From the NCBI GenBank assembly GCA_000023185.1, contig CP001622.1, positions 2,728,001-2,792,000 of the forward strand: DNA of 64,000 nucleotides, in the 5' to 3' direction. A program made the position numbers and the translations under genes. The stretch is from Rhizobium leguminosarum bv. trifolii WSM1325 (lineage in GTDB: Bacteria; Pseudomonadota; Alphaproteobacteria; Rhizobiales; Rhizobiaceae). A model generated the notes under the pieces. It saw only the letters and a list, made by a program, of their open reading frames with translations, had not been told where the DNA came from and did no database searches. Of the stretch, positions 9,955 through 18,436 are shown piece after piece (within the stretch, counting starts at the first letter, position 1; every line of letters begins with the position of its first letter).

Positions 9955-11012
9955 TATCCGATCCGGCCGTTCTTTTGCGAGCGCGGCGGCTCTTCGGATG
10001 CAAAGGCCGCATCCAGCGCGGCGCGCTTGTCGCTGGCGCTCATCTCCGAGAAAGCGATCGACAATTCTGACTGTTCACTGCCGCGGACGATCGTCTCGAC
10101 CATGAACATCGGCCGCTTCTTGCTCTCTTGTACCAGACGGCCGAGATACTCGCCGATGATGCCGATGCAGATCAGCTGGATGGCGCTGAAGGCGCTGACG
10201 GCGGCCATGATCGACGACCAGCCGGTGACCGTTTCGCCTTCGAGCCAGCGAACGAAGGTGTAGACAAGCAAGGCGATCGCGACGCCGGCGCTCATCATGC
10301 CAAGCCATGTACTGATCCGCAACGGCGTCGTCGAAAAGCTGGTGATCGCATCCAGGGCAAAATTGATCATCTTGCGCAGCGGATATTTCGTCGTGCCAGC
10401 AAAACGAGGGTCCCGCTCGTAGGGGAGCGCTACCTGCCTGCCGCCGATCCAACTGACCATGCCACGGATAAAGCGATCGCGCTCCGGCATCGCCAGCAGG
10501 ATGTCGACGACGCGGCGCCGCATCAGCCGGAAATCACCGGTATCGCGCGGGATGGTCACGGAAGCGAGCTTGGAGAGAGCCTGATAGAAAAGCGAAGCGG
10601 AGGCGAGTTTGAACCAGGTTTCGCCCTGGCGGCGCGTGCGCTGACCGTAAACGACGTCGGCGCCGCGCTCCATGATCGGCATCATCATCAAAAGCAGCTC
10701 GGGCGGATCCTGAAGATCGGCATCGATCAAAAGCACGCGCTCGCCCCGCGAGGCGGAAAGACCCGCCGTCGATGCCAGCTGGTGACCGTGATTGCGCAGA
10801 AGACGAACACCGAGCACCTGCGGCACATCTGCCGCCAGATCCGAAATGATCTCCCAGGTACGATCGGACGAGCCGTCGTCAACGAGAATGAGCTCGAAGG
10901 CATCGCCGGCAACGCTGTGAGCAGCGGCGGCAGCGCGGCGGCAGAACTCGCGCAGCCCTTCTTCCTCGTTGTGACAAGGCGCGACGATGGAAAGAAATGG
11001 GATTTGCGCCAT
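9954..11012 (-). CDS. GT2 family glycosyltransferase (GtrB/DPM1-like)
   Basis: A 352-residue glycosyltransferase A-fold enzyme: LSIVAPCHNEEEGL, VDDGSSDRT, the metal/nucleotide-sugar motif DADLQDPPE, GQRTRRQGETWFKL and SFSTTPLRIS. Two C-terminal membrane helices (about residues 232-256 and 268-290) anchor it. This is the layout of GtrB/ArnC-type transferases that move a sugar from a nucleotide sugar to polyprenyl phosphate. It overlaps the following membrane protein gene by one base, supporting a cell-surface glycan modification role. The sugar is unknown. Confidence 0.9.
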   Translation of the reverse strand: MAQIPFLSIVAPCHNEEEGLREFCRRAAAAAHSVAGDAFELILVDDGSSDRTWEIISDLAADVPQVLGVRLLRNHGHQLASTAGLSASRGERVLLIDADLQDPPELLLMMMPIMERGADVVYGQRTRRQGETWFKLASASLFYQALSKLASVTIPRDTGDFRLMRRRVVDILLAMPERDRFIRGMVSWIGGRQVALPYERDPRFAGTTKYPLRKMINFALDAITSFSTTPLRISTWLGMMSAGVAIALLVYTFVRWLEGETVTGWSSIMAAVSAFSAIQLICIGIIGEYLGRLVQESKKRPMFMVETIVRGSEQSELSIAFSEMSASDKRAALDAAFASEEPPRSQKNGRIG

Positions 11013-11103
11013 GCTGACGTCGGTGCCTGCTTGATGTTTGGCGCCAGACTAGCGATGAAACGTCAAACATCCTTTAACGATTGGCTGCCGGTCGCAAGGC
11101 CGA

Positions 11104-12012
11104 TTATTCCGCCGCCATGACCTCGCGGGCGCCGTCGATATCGCGGGCCGGCGAGGCGCCATAGAGGCGGCTGTATTCGCGGCTGAATTGCGACGGGCTT
11201 TGATAACCGACGCGGTGACCGGCCGTGCCCGCATCGAGCCGCTCCACGAGCATCAGACGGCGCGCCTCGTGCAGGCGAAGCTGCTTCTGATACTGCACCG
11301 GCGTCATCGCCGTGACCGACTTGAAGTGATGATGGAAGGACGACACGCTCATGCTGACGCGGTCGGCAAGGTCTTCGATGCGCAATGGCCGCGCGAAATT
11401 CTCCTTCAGCCATGCGACGGCGCGCGCGACCCTGTTGCTGTGGCTGTCTGCAGTGGCGATGTTGATCAGCCGCGCGCCATCCGGCCCGGTCAGCACCCGG
11501 TAGAGGATTTCCTGTTCGATCAGCGGCGCCATGGCAGGAATGTCGCCTGGACGATCGAGCAAGCGCAGCAGGCGGACGGCAGCATCCAGGAGCTCCGGCG
11601 GAGCGACGTTCACCGCCATCCCGCGCTGCCCGTCAGTATGGGCGGCCGGGCTCGGAATATCGATGCGGCTGAGCAACTCCAGCAGCTTTTCCGAGTCGAT
11701 TGCCAGTCCCAGGCAGAGATGCGGAACCTCAGGGCTCGCCTCCGTGACGCGCCAGGCGACAGGCAGGTCGAGCGAGGTCAGCAGATAGTCCCCAGTCCCG
11801 TAGCTGATAAGTTCCGTACCGAGGCGCAGGCTCTTGGCTCCCTGCAGTACAAAGGCAAAACAAGGCCGGTAGCTGCTGTGCAGCGGATCGCTGGGCTTGG
11901 ACCGACGGCTGATGTGAAGATTGCCGATATCAGTCGCGAACTCGCCGTCACCAGCCGCGAAGCGCATCGCGATATCGACAATCTCCTGATAGGGGCTGAA
12001 GGGCAAAGTCAT
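11104..12012 (-). CDS. AraC family regulator (AraC_N type)
   Basis: A 302-residue regulator. The N-terminal half (YRPCFAFVLQGAKSLRLGTE, YGTGDYLLTSLDLPVAW) is the AraC_N cupin-like domain found in YqhC-type regulators. The C-terminus has the double AraC helix-turn-helix (RIEDLADRVSMSVSSFHHHF and AGTAGHRVGYQSPSQFSREY). It is divergent from a zinc alcohol dehydrogenase with about 200 bp between the starts. YqhC controls an adjacent aldehyde reductase, so control of the neighbouring dehydrogenase is likely by analogy (inference). Confidence 0.88.
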   Translation of the reverse strand: MTLPFSPYQEIVDIAMRFAAGDGEFATDIGNLHISRRSKPSDPLHSSYRPCFAFVLQGAKSLRLGTELISYGTGDYLLTSLDLPVAWRVTEASPEVPHLCLGLAIDSEKLLELLSRIDIPSPAAHTDGQRGMAVNVAPPELLDAAVRLLRLLDRPGDIPAMAPLIEQEILYRVLTGPDGARLINIATADSHSNRVARAVAWLKENFARPLRIEDLADRVSMSVSSFHHHFKSVTAMTPVQYQKQLRLHEARRLMLVERLDAGTAGHRVGYQSPSQFSREYSRLYGASPARDIDGAREVMAAE

Positions 12013-12216
12013 GCGGTAACTCTTTCTGTCAACTGTCTGACGCCAGCGATACCGCTCTTATCTAGAGTGCCCTGGCCATTTCGCAAACAGGCCGACGCCT
12101 CACTTTTGCAGGATCGTGCAAAAAGCTGAGAGGATCGCTCTAACCCTCTGACGCAGTTCCGGGCAATAGTCCACCATCTCTTTCAACCCCCACCACAATC
12201 GAAAAGGATGGTTCCC

Positions 12217-13263
12217 ATGCCTATTGCAAGAGGCTACGCCGCGACCGACGCTTCCAAGCCGTTGACCCCTTTCACCTTCGAACGCCGCAACCCGAACCCC
12301 GATGACGTCGTTATCGACATCAAGTTTGCCGGCATCTGCCATTCGGACATCCACACTGTCCGCAACGAATGGAAGAACGCCGTCTATCCGATCGTGCCGG
12401 GCCATGAGATCGCCGGCATCGTCTCGGCTGTCGGTTCCGATGTGACCAAATTCAAGGTCGGGGATCGCGTCGGCGTCGGCTGCTTCGTCGATTCCTGCAT
12501 CGGCTGCGCCGAGCGCGACCTCGATCGCGAACAGTATATGCCGGGGCTCGCCGGCACCTACAACGACTTCGAAGCCGACCGCAAGACACGGACCCAGGGC
12601 GGCTATTCCGACTCGATCGTCGTTAGGGAAGGCTATGTCATGTCCATTCCGGACAATCTGCCGCTCGACGCCTCCGCGCCGCTGCTCTGCGCCGGCATCA
12701 CACTTTACTCGCCGCTGCGCCACTGGAATGCCGGCCCCGGCAAGAAGGTCGCGATCGTCGGCATGGGCGGTCTCGGCCATATGGGCGTCAAGCTCGGCGC
12801 CGCCATGGGCGCCGATATCACCGTTCTCTCCCAGAGCCTTTCCAAGAAGGAAGATGGGCTGAAGCTCGGCGCCAAGGAATATTACGCCACCAACGACCCG
12901 GAAACCTTCACGAAACTCGCCGGCACTTTCGACCTGATCATCTGCACCGTCAGCGCCGAGATCGACTGGAACGCCTATCTCGGCCTCCTGAAGGTGGACG
13001 GTTCCTTCGTGGTGGTCGGCGCGCCGGAAAACCCGATCCCCGTGCATGCATTCTCGGTCATCCCCGGCCGTAAGAGCATTTCCGGCTCGATGATCGGCTC
13101 GATCAAGGAAACCCAGGAAATGCTCGACTTCTGCGGCGAGCACAACATCGTCTCCGAGATCGAGAAGATCAACATCCAGCAGGTCAACGAAGCCTATGAA
13201 CGCGTCCTGAAAAGCGACGTCCGCTACCGCTTCGTCATCGACATCGCCTCGCTGGCAGCTTGA
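12217..13263 (+). CDS. NAD(P)-dependent zinc alcohol dehydrogenase (YahK/CAD-like)
   Basis: A 348-residue medium-chain dehydrogenase very like E. coli YahK. The catalytic zinc ligands are in [11 protein letters not shown] (Cys41), VPGHEIAG (His63) and [12 protein letters not shown]; the Rossmann motif is [13 protein letters not shown]. The structural-zinc loop is altered: Cys94 and Cys97 remain, but the third and fourth ligands are Arg100 and Met108. Likely role: reduction of aldehydes with NADPH. ATG 12217 matches the family start; ATG 12208 is possible. A terminator follows at 13273. Confidence 0.9.
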   Translation: MPIARGYAATDASKPLTPFTFERRNPNPDDVVIDIKFAGICHSDIHTVRNEWKNAVYPIVPGHEIAGIVSAVGSDVTKFKVGDRVGVGCFVDSCIGCAERDLDREQYMPGLAGTYNDFEADRKTRTQGGYSDSIVVREGYVMSIPDNLPLDASAPLLCAGITLYSPLRHWNAGPGKKVAIVGMGGLGHMGVKLGAAMGADITVLSQSLSKKEDGLKLGAKEYYATNDPETFTKLAGTFDLIICTVSAEIDWNAYLGLLKVDGSFVVVGAPENPIPVHAFSVIPGRKSISGSMIGSIKETQEMLDFCGEHNIVSEIEKINIQQVNEAYERVLKSDVRYRFVIDIASLAA

Positions 13264-13272
13264 GAAAATGAG

Positions 13273-13298
13273 AGGCGGCTCGCGAGAGCCGCCTTTTT
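13273..13298 (+). terminator. Terminator of the alcohol dehydrogenase
   Basis: A perfect 9-bp stem AGGCGGCTC / GAGCCGCCT with a GCGA tetraloop and a T run, 9 nt after the stop. Confidence 0.9.
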
Positions 13299-13322
13299 GA
13301 TAACGGCATCCTCCATCCGTCC

Positions 13323-15278
13323 TCATGCTGAGGCTCTCGTGGACTGCAGCCGCAGCAGATATTCGACTGGTTTGAACGGATCGGGGCCTGAACGCTGGCG
13401 CGAACGTGGCGGGCCGGCCATCGGGGCATGATGGTCGAAAGAGGTTTCCATGGTCCCCGCCCCGCTCGTCAGGCCCGGCAATTGCTGCTGGACGCTCTGG
13501 ATCATCGCGGACGCCATGGTGCCTTCCACCCAGGCCATGCCGTCGGCAATCACGGAACCCGTCATCGTCGCGGCAGATTTCGCAAGCAGGGTCAGCAAGC
13601 CGCTCAAGCTCTCCGCGGGCGCTTCGAGATGAAAGCGGTCGATCGGTTCGCATAGGACGGTTTGCGCGGCCGACAGTGCATCTGCCAGCACCCAAGGTGT
13701 CAGCTGCCGGAAATCGGCGGCGGTGCTTGTAGGCGAGCTGTGCCGGGCTGCCGTCATCGCCACGTGGCAATCGATGACCTGCCAGCCAAAAATGCCTTGC
13801 TTCAGCGTTTCGAACACGGTTTCTTCGACTGCCCTGTAAAAGCTGGCGGGCATCTGGCCCACCTCCACATCAAGTGCAAAGCTGTTGCCTGCCCCTTCTG
13901 GACGCGGTTCGACGCGTAGACCGACGGTGGCGAGAAATGGATTGGGCTCCTTGAAGAGGATCTGCAGGCCTTCCCCGGTTCCCATAAGCCTTTCCACCAA
14001 AATGACCGTGCTTTCCTCGAACCCAGCCTCGAGACCGAAATCCGTCAGCAGGGTCGATTGAACGACTTCCTTCTGCACCTCGCCATAGAGCGATACGAAG
14101 ATTTCGTCGGCATCATCGTTCCGGCGCAGATTGATCAACGGATCCTGCTCGCCCATCTGGTTCAGCGCCAGCCAGAGGGCCGCCTTGTCGGAGGGCCGCC
14201 GGGCAAGGACGCGGGTTTCGAGGCTGGGCGGGGCAAACTGCGCCTGCCCGCCCGCGAGCAGGTCGGTGCCCACCACATCCCCGATGCGAGCGCCGGCAAG
14301 GCCGCTTACGCGCGCGATCTGCCCGGCGCAAAAGATTGCGGCGCCATGAACCCGGCCGGCCCCGAAAACCTCGATCGCCGTCACTCTTTCCGGGCCTTTG
14401 GGCAAATCCAGATGTTGCCGCAGCCGGACTGTGCCTGACGTCAGATACATATAGGCGAGCTTTTCACCGCCCCAGCCGCGTTCGATCTTGAAGATTGTTC
14501 CGGCAATCGGCCCGTCCGCATCGAGGCGCCGGCCGGGCAATATCGTCGCAATGGCCGATGTCAGGGCCGACACGCCGACGCCGGTCGTTGCCGCACCTGC
14601 AAAGACTGGATGCACCAGGCCGCTCGCGACCTGATCGCTCAGGCAGCGTCCAAGCCTATCCGCCGTCAGGCGATCGGGCGCCAAGACGTAATCGTCCAGC
14701 AGCGCCTCGTCGTTCTCCGCGAGAGCTTCGCAGAGCGGCGTGAAAAGCGGTTCGCACCCGGGAGCCAAAGCCTCCACCCTGGCAAGCCTGCTGCCGGCAT
14801 CGATGACGGAAGACATGGCGATGGGGCGAACGAGCAATTGGCTGGCAATAGCCTTCAGCACGTCCTCAAGTTGCGCACCGAGACGATCGACCTTGTTGAC
14901 GAACAAGATGAAGGGAACGCCAAGCCGCCGCAGCGCCCGCACCAGCACCCGTGTCTGGGCCTGCACACCTTCGACCGCCGAAACGACGACGACCGCGGCA
15001 TCCAGCAATCCGAGCACCCGCTCGACCTCGGCGATGAAATCCGGATGACCGGGCGTGTCGATGAGATTGACGATCCTGTCGCCGATGGTGAACGACACCA
15101 CCGCGGCTCTGATCGTGATGCCGCGTTGCCGTTCGAGCTCGAGAGTGTCCGTCTGTGTATTGCCGGTATCGACGCTGCCAAGCTTGTCGATGACGCCGGC
15201 GTCAAAAAGCAGTCTTTCAGTAAGGCTAGTCTTGCCTGCATCCACGTGGGCGAGGATGCCCAGATTCAAAGTGCGCAT
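13323..15278 (-). CDS. Ribosome-protection-type (Tet(M)/EF-G-like) translational GTPase
   Basis: A 651-residue GTPase colinear with Tet(M)/Tet(O)/Otr(A) proteins (about 640 aa). G1 is AHVDAGKT (10-17), the switch I motif is QRGITI (51-56), G3 is DTPGH (74-78) and G4 NKVD (128-131). EF-G-like domains II-V follow, with the C-terminal VMLVERLMGTGEGL-type region. Family members displace tetracycline from the ribosome; many alphaproteobacterial chromosomal homologues have not been shown to give resistance, so a general ribosome-rescue function is also possible. It is monocistronic and convergent with the dehydrogenase. Confidence 0.85.
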   Translation of the reverse strand: MRTLNLGILAHVDAGKTSLTERLLFDAGVIDKLGSVDTGNTQTDTLELERQRGITIRAAVVSFTIGDRIVNLIDTPGHPDFIAEVERVLGLLDAAVVVVSAVEGVQAQTRVLVRALRRLGVPFILFVNKVDRLGAQLEDVLKAIASQLLVRPIAMSSVIDAGSRLARVEALAPGCEPLFTPLCEALAENDEALLDDYVLAPDRLTADRLGRCLSDQVASGLVHPVFAGAATTGVGVSALTSAIATILPGRRLDADGPIAGTIFKIERGWGGEKLAYMYLTSGTVRLRQHLDLPKGPERVTAIEVFGAGRVHGAAIFCAGQIARVSGLAGARIGDVVGTDLLAGGQAQFAPPSLETRVLARRPSDKAALWLALNQMGEQDPLINLRRNDDADEIFVSLYGEVQKEVVQSTLLTDFGLEAGFEESTVILVERLMGTGEGLQILFKEPNPFLATVGLRVEPRPEGAGNSFALDVEVGQMPASFYRAVEETVFETLKQGIFGWQVIDCHVAMTAARHSSPTSTAADFRQLTPWVLADALSAAQTVLCEPIDRFHLEAPAESLSGLLTLLAKSAATMTGSVIADGMAWVEGTMASAMIQSVQQQLPGLTSGAGTMETSFDHHAPMAGPPRSRQRSGPDPFKPVEYLLRLQSTRASA

Positions 15279-15487
15279 GAACCACCAACTTCTCAGAATT
15301 TCGAATGTGATTTTCGTGAGAAGTGAATCGGCGCATTGGAACCTCTACTCGCTGTAGCTACGGCTGGATGCGTAACCCCGGTGGTATCCGGAAGCCGCCG
15401 GGCAAATCCTAAGGGCGGATCCGAAGATATGTCAAGTTTGCCTATATCGCTGCTTCGAGGCTTAGGCTCTGGTGGACCGAGAAGAGC

Positions 15488-16753
15488 CTACCCCTCCTCC
15501 CGCATCGTCTCGCGCTGGGTGATCAGCCGGGCGCTGTGCTGGCCGCTCAGATAGATCCACAGCCAGCTCCAGGCGACGGAGAAGCGCGAGCGGGTGCCTA
15601 TCAGGAAGTAGATATGGGCAAGACCCCAGATCCACCAGGCGATCCAGCCCTTCAGCTTGATCCGGCCGAAATCGATGATCGCAGCGCTCTTGCCGATCGT
15701 CGCCAAGCTGCCCTGATGCCAGTAGCGGAAGGGCGCCGGCGTCGGTTTGCCGGATATGCGGGCGCGGATCACCTTGGCGACGTATCCGCCCTGCTGCTTG
15801 GCGGCGGGCGCAATGCCTGGCACCGGCTTGCCGTCCTCGCGCATGACCGATGCGGTATCGCCGACGACGAAGACCTCGGGCAGCCCCGGCGCGCTCAGAT
15901 CCTTCTCGACCACGACGCGGCCCGCTCGGTCCGCCGCAACGCCGAGCCACCTTGCCGCCGGCGAGGCGGTGACGCCGGCTGCCCAGACGATCGTCCGGCT
16001 GGCAACGAAGGTCTCGCCGATCTTCACGCCGTCGGCGTTGCATTCGGTCACCGGCTTGCCGAGATGGATCTCGACCCCGAGCTTCTCCAGCGCCTTCTGC
16101 GCATAGGCCGAAAGCTCCTCGGCGAAGGTCGGCAACACCCGCGGGCCTGCCTCGACCAGCACGACGCGGGTCTTGCGCGTGTCGATGTTGCGGAACTCCT
16201 TGGGCAGCGTGAAATGCGCGAGCTCGGCAATGATGCCGGCCAACTCGACGCCGGTCGGCCCGGCCCCGACGATAGTGAAGGTCAGCAGCGCGTCGCGCAC
16301 GGCAGGATCGCTCTCCATTTCCGCCTTCTCGAAGGCGAGCAGCAGGCGCCGGCGGATCGTCGTCGCGTCCTCCAGCGTCTTCAGGCCCGGCGCCACCGGC
16401 TCCCATTCGTCATGGCCGAAATAAGCATGCGTCGCCCCGGTCGCCAGCACCAGCGTGTCATAACTGAGAGTCATGCCGTTGCGTAGGGAAACCGTCTTGG
16501 CGCCACTATCGACGCCCGTGACCTCGCCGAGCAGCACCGTTACGTCAGGCCGGTCGGCATAGAGGCGCCGGATCGGCCAGGCGATCTCGGAGGTGGAGAG
16601 AATGGTGGTCGCCACCTGATAGAGCAGCGGCTGGAAGAGATGGTGATTGCGCCGGTCGACCAGCGTGATCTTGACGCCGGCACATCTCAAGCCGTTGACG
16701 AGCTGCAGCCCGCCGAAACCGCCGCCGACAACGACGACATGATGATCGCTCAT
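15488..16753 (-). CDS. ndh: Type II NADH dehydrogenase (NDH-2)
   Basis: A 421-residue FAD enzyme passing electrons from NADH to quinone without pumping protons. Two Rossmann motifs are visible: FAD site VVVVGGGFGGLQLV (about 6-19) and NADH site FTIVGAGPTGVELAG (about 159-173). The NDH-2 signatures LYQVATTILSTSEIAWPIR, VVGDTASV and APAAKQQGGYVA are present. The C-terminus is hydrophobic and aromatic (GWIAWWIWGLAHIYFLIG), the usual membrane-binding part. It stands alone, with about 209 bp to the GTPase gene downstream and no obvious terminator. Confidence 0.92.
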   Translation of the reverse strand: MSDHHVVVVGGGFGGLQLVNGLRCAGVKITLVDRRNHHLFQPLLYQVATTILSTSEIAWPIRRLYADRPDVTVLLGEVTGVDSGAKTVSLRNGMTLSYDTLVLATGATHAYFGHDEWEPVAPGLKTLEDATTIRRRLLLAFEKAEMESDPAVRDALLTFTIVGAGPTGVELAGIIAELAHFTLPKEFRNIDTRKTRVVLVEAGPRVLPTFAEELSAYAQKALEKLGVEIHLGKPVTECNADGVKIGETFVASRTIVWAAGVTASPAARWLGVAADRAGRVVVEKDLSAPGLPEVFVVGDTASVMREDGKPVPGIAPAAKQQGGYVAKVIRARISGKPTPAPFRYWHQGSLATIGKSAAIIDFGRIKLKGWIAWWIWGLAHIYFLIGTRSRFSVAWSWLWIYLSGQHSARLITQRETMREEG

Positions 16754-16862
16754 GACCTACCCCTTTTGCGCCATTTCGCTCAAAGCCAATGTGGCCTTCG
16801 CCGCGATGGTTGCAACTGCCGTTTCGGCATAGCTCCCCTGCATCCCGGTCGGTGGAGCTGGC

Positions 16863-17327
16863 TCAATCGGCATACCCAACGGGAATTGCCGTGCCGCCTT
16901 TCAGAAGCTCCATCGAGATCGAGGCCGAGACGTCGAAGAGTTCGATCTTGCGCACGATCTGCTTGTAGATCACATCGTAATGCTCGACGCGCGGCAGCAC
17001 GATCTTCAGGATATAATCGTGGTTGCCGGTCAGCCGGTGCGCTTCGACGATCTCCGGAATGTCGCTGATGATCCGGCGGAAGGTCTCCGTCCATTCGTCG
17101 GAATGGTGCGCCGTCTTGACCAGCGCGAAGACCGTCGTCGGCACGCCCATCTTTCCCCGGTCGAGCACGACGATGCGCCGGGCGATATGGCCGCTCTCCT
17201 CAAGCCGCTGGATACGCCGCGAGCAGGCCGATATCGAAAGTGCCACGCGCTCGGCAAGATCGGTCACGGATATGCCCGCATCCTTCTGCAGCATGTCCAG
17301 AATGCGTCTGTCGCGATCATCAAGCAT
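16863..17327 (-). CDS. Lrp/AsnC family regulator
   Basis: A 154-residue regulator with N-terminal helix-turn-helix (LDDRDRRILDMLQKD, SVTDLAERVALSISACSRRIQRLE) and a C-terminal RAM/AsnC ligand domain (VEAHRLTGNHDYILKIVL). It is divergent from an Asp/Glu racemase-like gene, with a 28-bp near-perfect palindrome in the shared promoter region. It is probably autoregulated and controls the racemase, perhaps in response to an amino acid (inference). An in-frame start further upstream was not seen. Confidence 0.9.
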   Translation of the reverse strand: MLDDRDRRILDMLQKDAGISVTDLAERVALSISACSRRIQRLEESGHIARRIVVLDRGKMGVPTTVFALVKTAHHSDEWTETFRRIISDIPEIVEAHRLTGNHDYILKIVLPRVEHYDVIYKQIVRKIELFDVSASISMELLKGGTAIPVGYAD

Positions 17328-17354
17328 GCGTCGACATAAACCTCTCGCCTATTT

Positions 17355-17382
17355 TTTGCATGATTTCATAAAATGATGCAAA
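17355..17382. promoter_or_regulatory. Lrp-type operator candidate
   Basis: Two 12-base arms (TTTGCATGATTT and AAATGATGCAAA) around a CATA centre form a 28-bp dyad with a single mismatched pair. It starts 28 nt upstream of the lrp start and is AT-rich, as Lrp/AsnC sites are. Binding is inferred from position and symmetry. Confidence 0.7.
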
Positions 17383-17484
17383 GTTCTATCACAGATCTGA
17401 CGCAAGAGACAAACAAAGCAAACACGTCGCGTCGGGATTGCGGCATCATTTTCGAAAGTTCAGAAGCATGGAGAGCATGAAGAA

Positions 17485-18204
17485 ATGGAAACGATCGGCC
17501 TTATCGGCGGCATGAGTTTCGAAAGTTCGGCGGTCTATTACCGTGTCGTCAACGAGATGGTGCGTGATCGCAAGGGTGGCCTCGCCTCGGCCGAACTCAT
17601 CCTGCATTCTGTCAATTTCGAGGAGATCGTCGCGCTTCAGAAGGCCGGCGACTGGGATATGGCCGCCCGTCGCCTCGCCGACGTGGCTCTGCGCCTGCAG
17701 ATCGCCGGCGCCGGCTGCATCCTGATCTGCACCAACACCATGCATCTGATCGCCGACAAGGTCGCGGAGAAGATCTCCGTGCCGCTGATCCACATCATCG
17801 ACGAGACGGCGAAATCGCTGCATGCGGCCGGCCGGAAGCGCCCGCTGCTGCTTGCTACCCGCTACACGATGGAGCACGGCTTCTATAGCGACCGCATGAA
17901 GAGCCTCGGCCTCGACATCATGGTTCCCGATGCCGGCGACCGCACCACCGTGCACGACATCATCTTCGACGAACTCTGCGCCGGCAAGGTGCTGGACAGC
18001 TCGCGCGACAAGCTGATGGCGGTAATATCACGCGCCATCGACAACGGCGCCGATAGCATCATCCTCGGCTGCACCGAGATCTGCCTGATCCTCGACCCCA
18101 ACCACCTGCCGCTGCCAGGCTTCGACACCACAGCGATCCATGCGCGGGCGGCGGTCGATTTCGCGCTGGGAATGGACGAGGCAGCAGAAGAGGAAGCCGC
18201 CTGA
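17485..18204 (+). CDS. Aspartate/glutamate racemase family protein
   Basis: A 239-residue member of the Asp/Glu racemase superfamily. It begins METIGLIGGMSFESSAVYYR and carries the two catalytic cysteines, Cys82 in LICTNTMH and Cys196 in LGCTEI, so a two-base racemization mechanism is possible. The overall pattern is closest to aspartate racemase (YgeA-like). It is divergent from the Lrp regulator, suggesting amino-acid-responsive control and a role in D-amino acid metabolism. The substrate is not proven. Confidence 0.88.
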   Translation: METIGLIGGMSFESSAVYYRVVNEMVRDRKGGLASAELILHSVNFEEIVALQKAGDWDMAARRLADVALRLQIAGAGCILICTNTMHLIADKVAEKISVPLIHIIDETAKSLHAAGRKRPLLLATRYTMEHGFYSDRMKSLGLDIMVPDAGDRTTVHDIIFDELCAGKVLDSSRDKLMAVISRAIDNGADSIILGCTEICLILDPNHLPLPGFDTTAIHARAAVDFALGMDEAAEEEAA

Positions 18205-18243
18205 TATTGCCACGTTAGTTGACTCAGTCCACTAAATGCAGGA

Positions 18244-18268
18244 CAAGATTTCCATCTGGAGATCTTTG
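18244..18268. repeat. Degenerate upstream copy of the MarR-GNAT dyad
   Basis: This stretch repeats the dyad at 18409-18434: 24 bases match with one substitution and one base is missing from the left arm. The two copies flank 140 bp that contain a Rhizobiales-type palindromic repeat (18302-18374). It is either a second operator or a leftover of duplication. Confidence 0.55.
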
Positions 18269-18301
18269 CCGGACTGCTGACAACGTCGGCCAACTCCTCT
18301 T

Positions 18302-18374
18302 TCGTCATGCTCGGGCTTGTCCCGAACATCTGCAACCGGTGCAGCAGATCCTCGGCACAAAGGCCGAGGATGAC
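18302..18374. repeat. Palindromic intergenic repeat element
   Basis: Outer arms CGTCATGCTCGG / CCGAGGATGACG and an inner segment around GTGCAGCAGATCC form an imperfect palindrome. From memory it belongs to a repeat type found in many Rhizobiales genomes (TCATGCTCGGGCTTGTCCCG core). It lies between the two dyad copies upstream of the MarR-GNAT gene. Confidence 0.55.
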
Positions 18375-18408
18375 GCCGAGTAAAGAGCGAGGTTTGTCAA
18401 CAAACTGG

Positions 18409-18434
18409 CAAAGATCTCCATCTGGAGATCTTTG
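18409..18434 (+). promoter_or_regulatory. Perfect dyad masking the MarR-GNAT ribosome-binding site
   Basis: Twelve-base arms CAAAGATCTCCA and TGGAGATCTTTG are separated by TC. The right arm holds the GGAG ribosome-binding site and ends two bases before ATG 18437. It could be a DNA operator for the encoded MarR protein, an RNA hairpin that hides the ribosome-binding site, or both. Confidence 0.65.
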
Positions 18435-18436
18435 CC

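Noticed and set aside
8878..10263. Long plus-strand open frame (461 codons) opposite the membrane protein and GT2 genes
   Set aside because: It is antisense to two coupled genes with clear membrane-helix and GT2 motifs; composition (His/Arg/Asp/Gly-rich, no domain) is typical of a shadow frame in GC-rich DNA.
12100..13770. Minus-strand 556-codon open frame across the alcohol dehydrogenase and the end of the GTPase
   Set aside because: It overlaps two genes with complete motif sets and shows no family feature.
15340..15480. Possible tRNA or small RNA in the gap between the GTPase and ndh
   Set aside because: Some short stems exist but no cloverleaf, T-loop or CCA-like end could be drawn.
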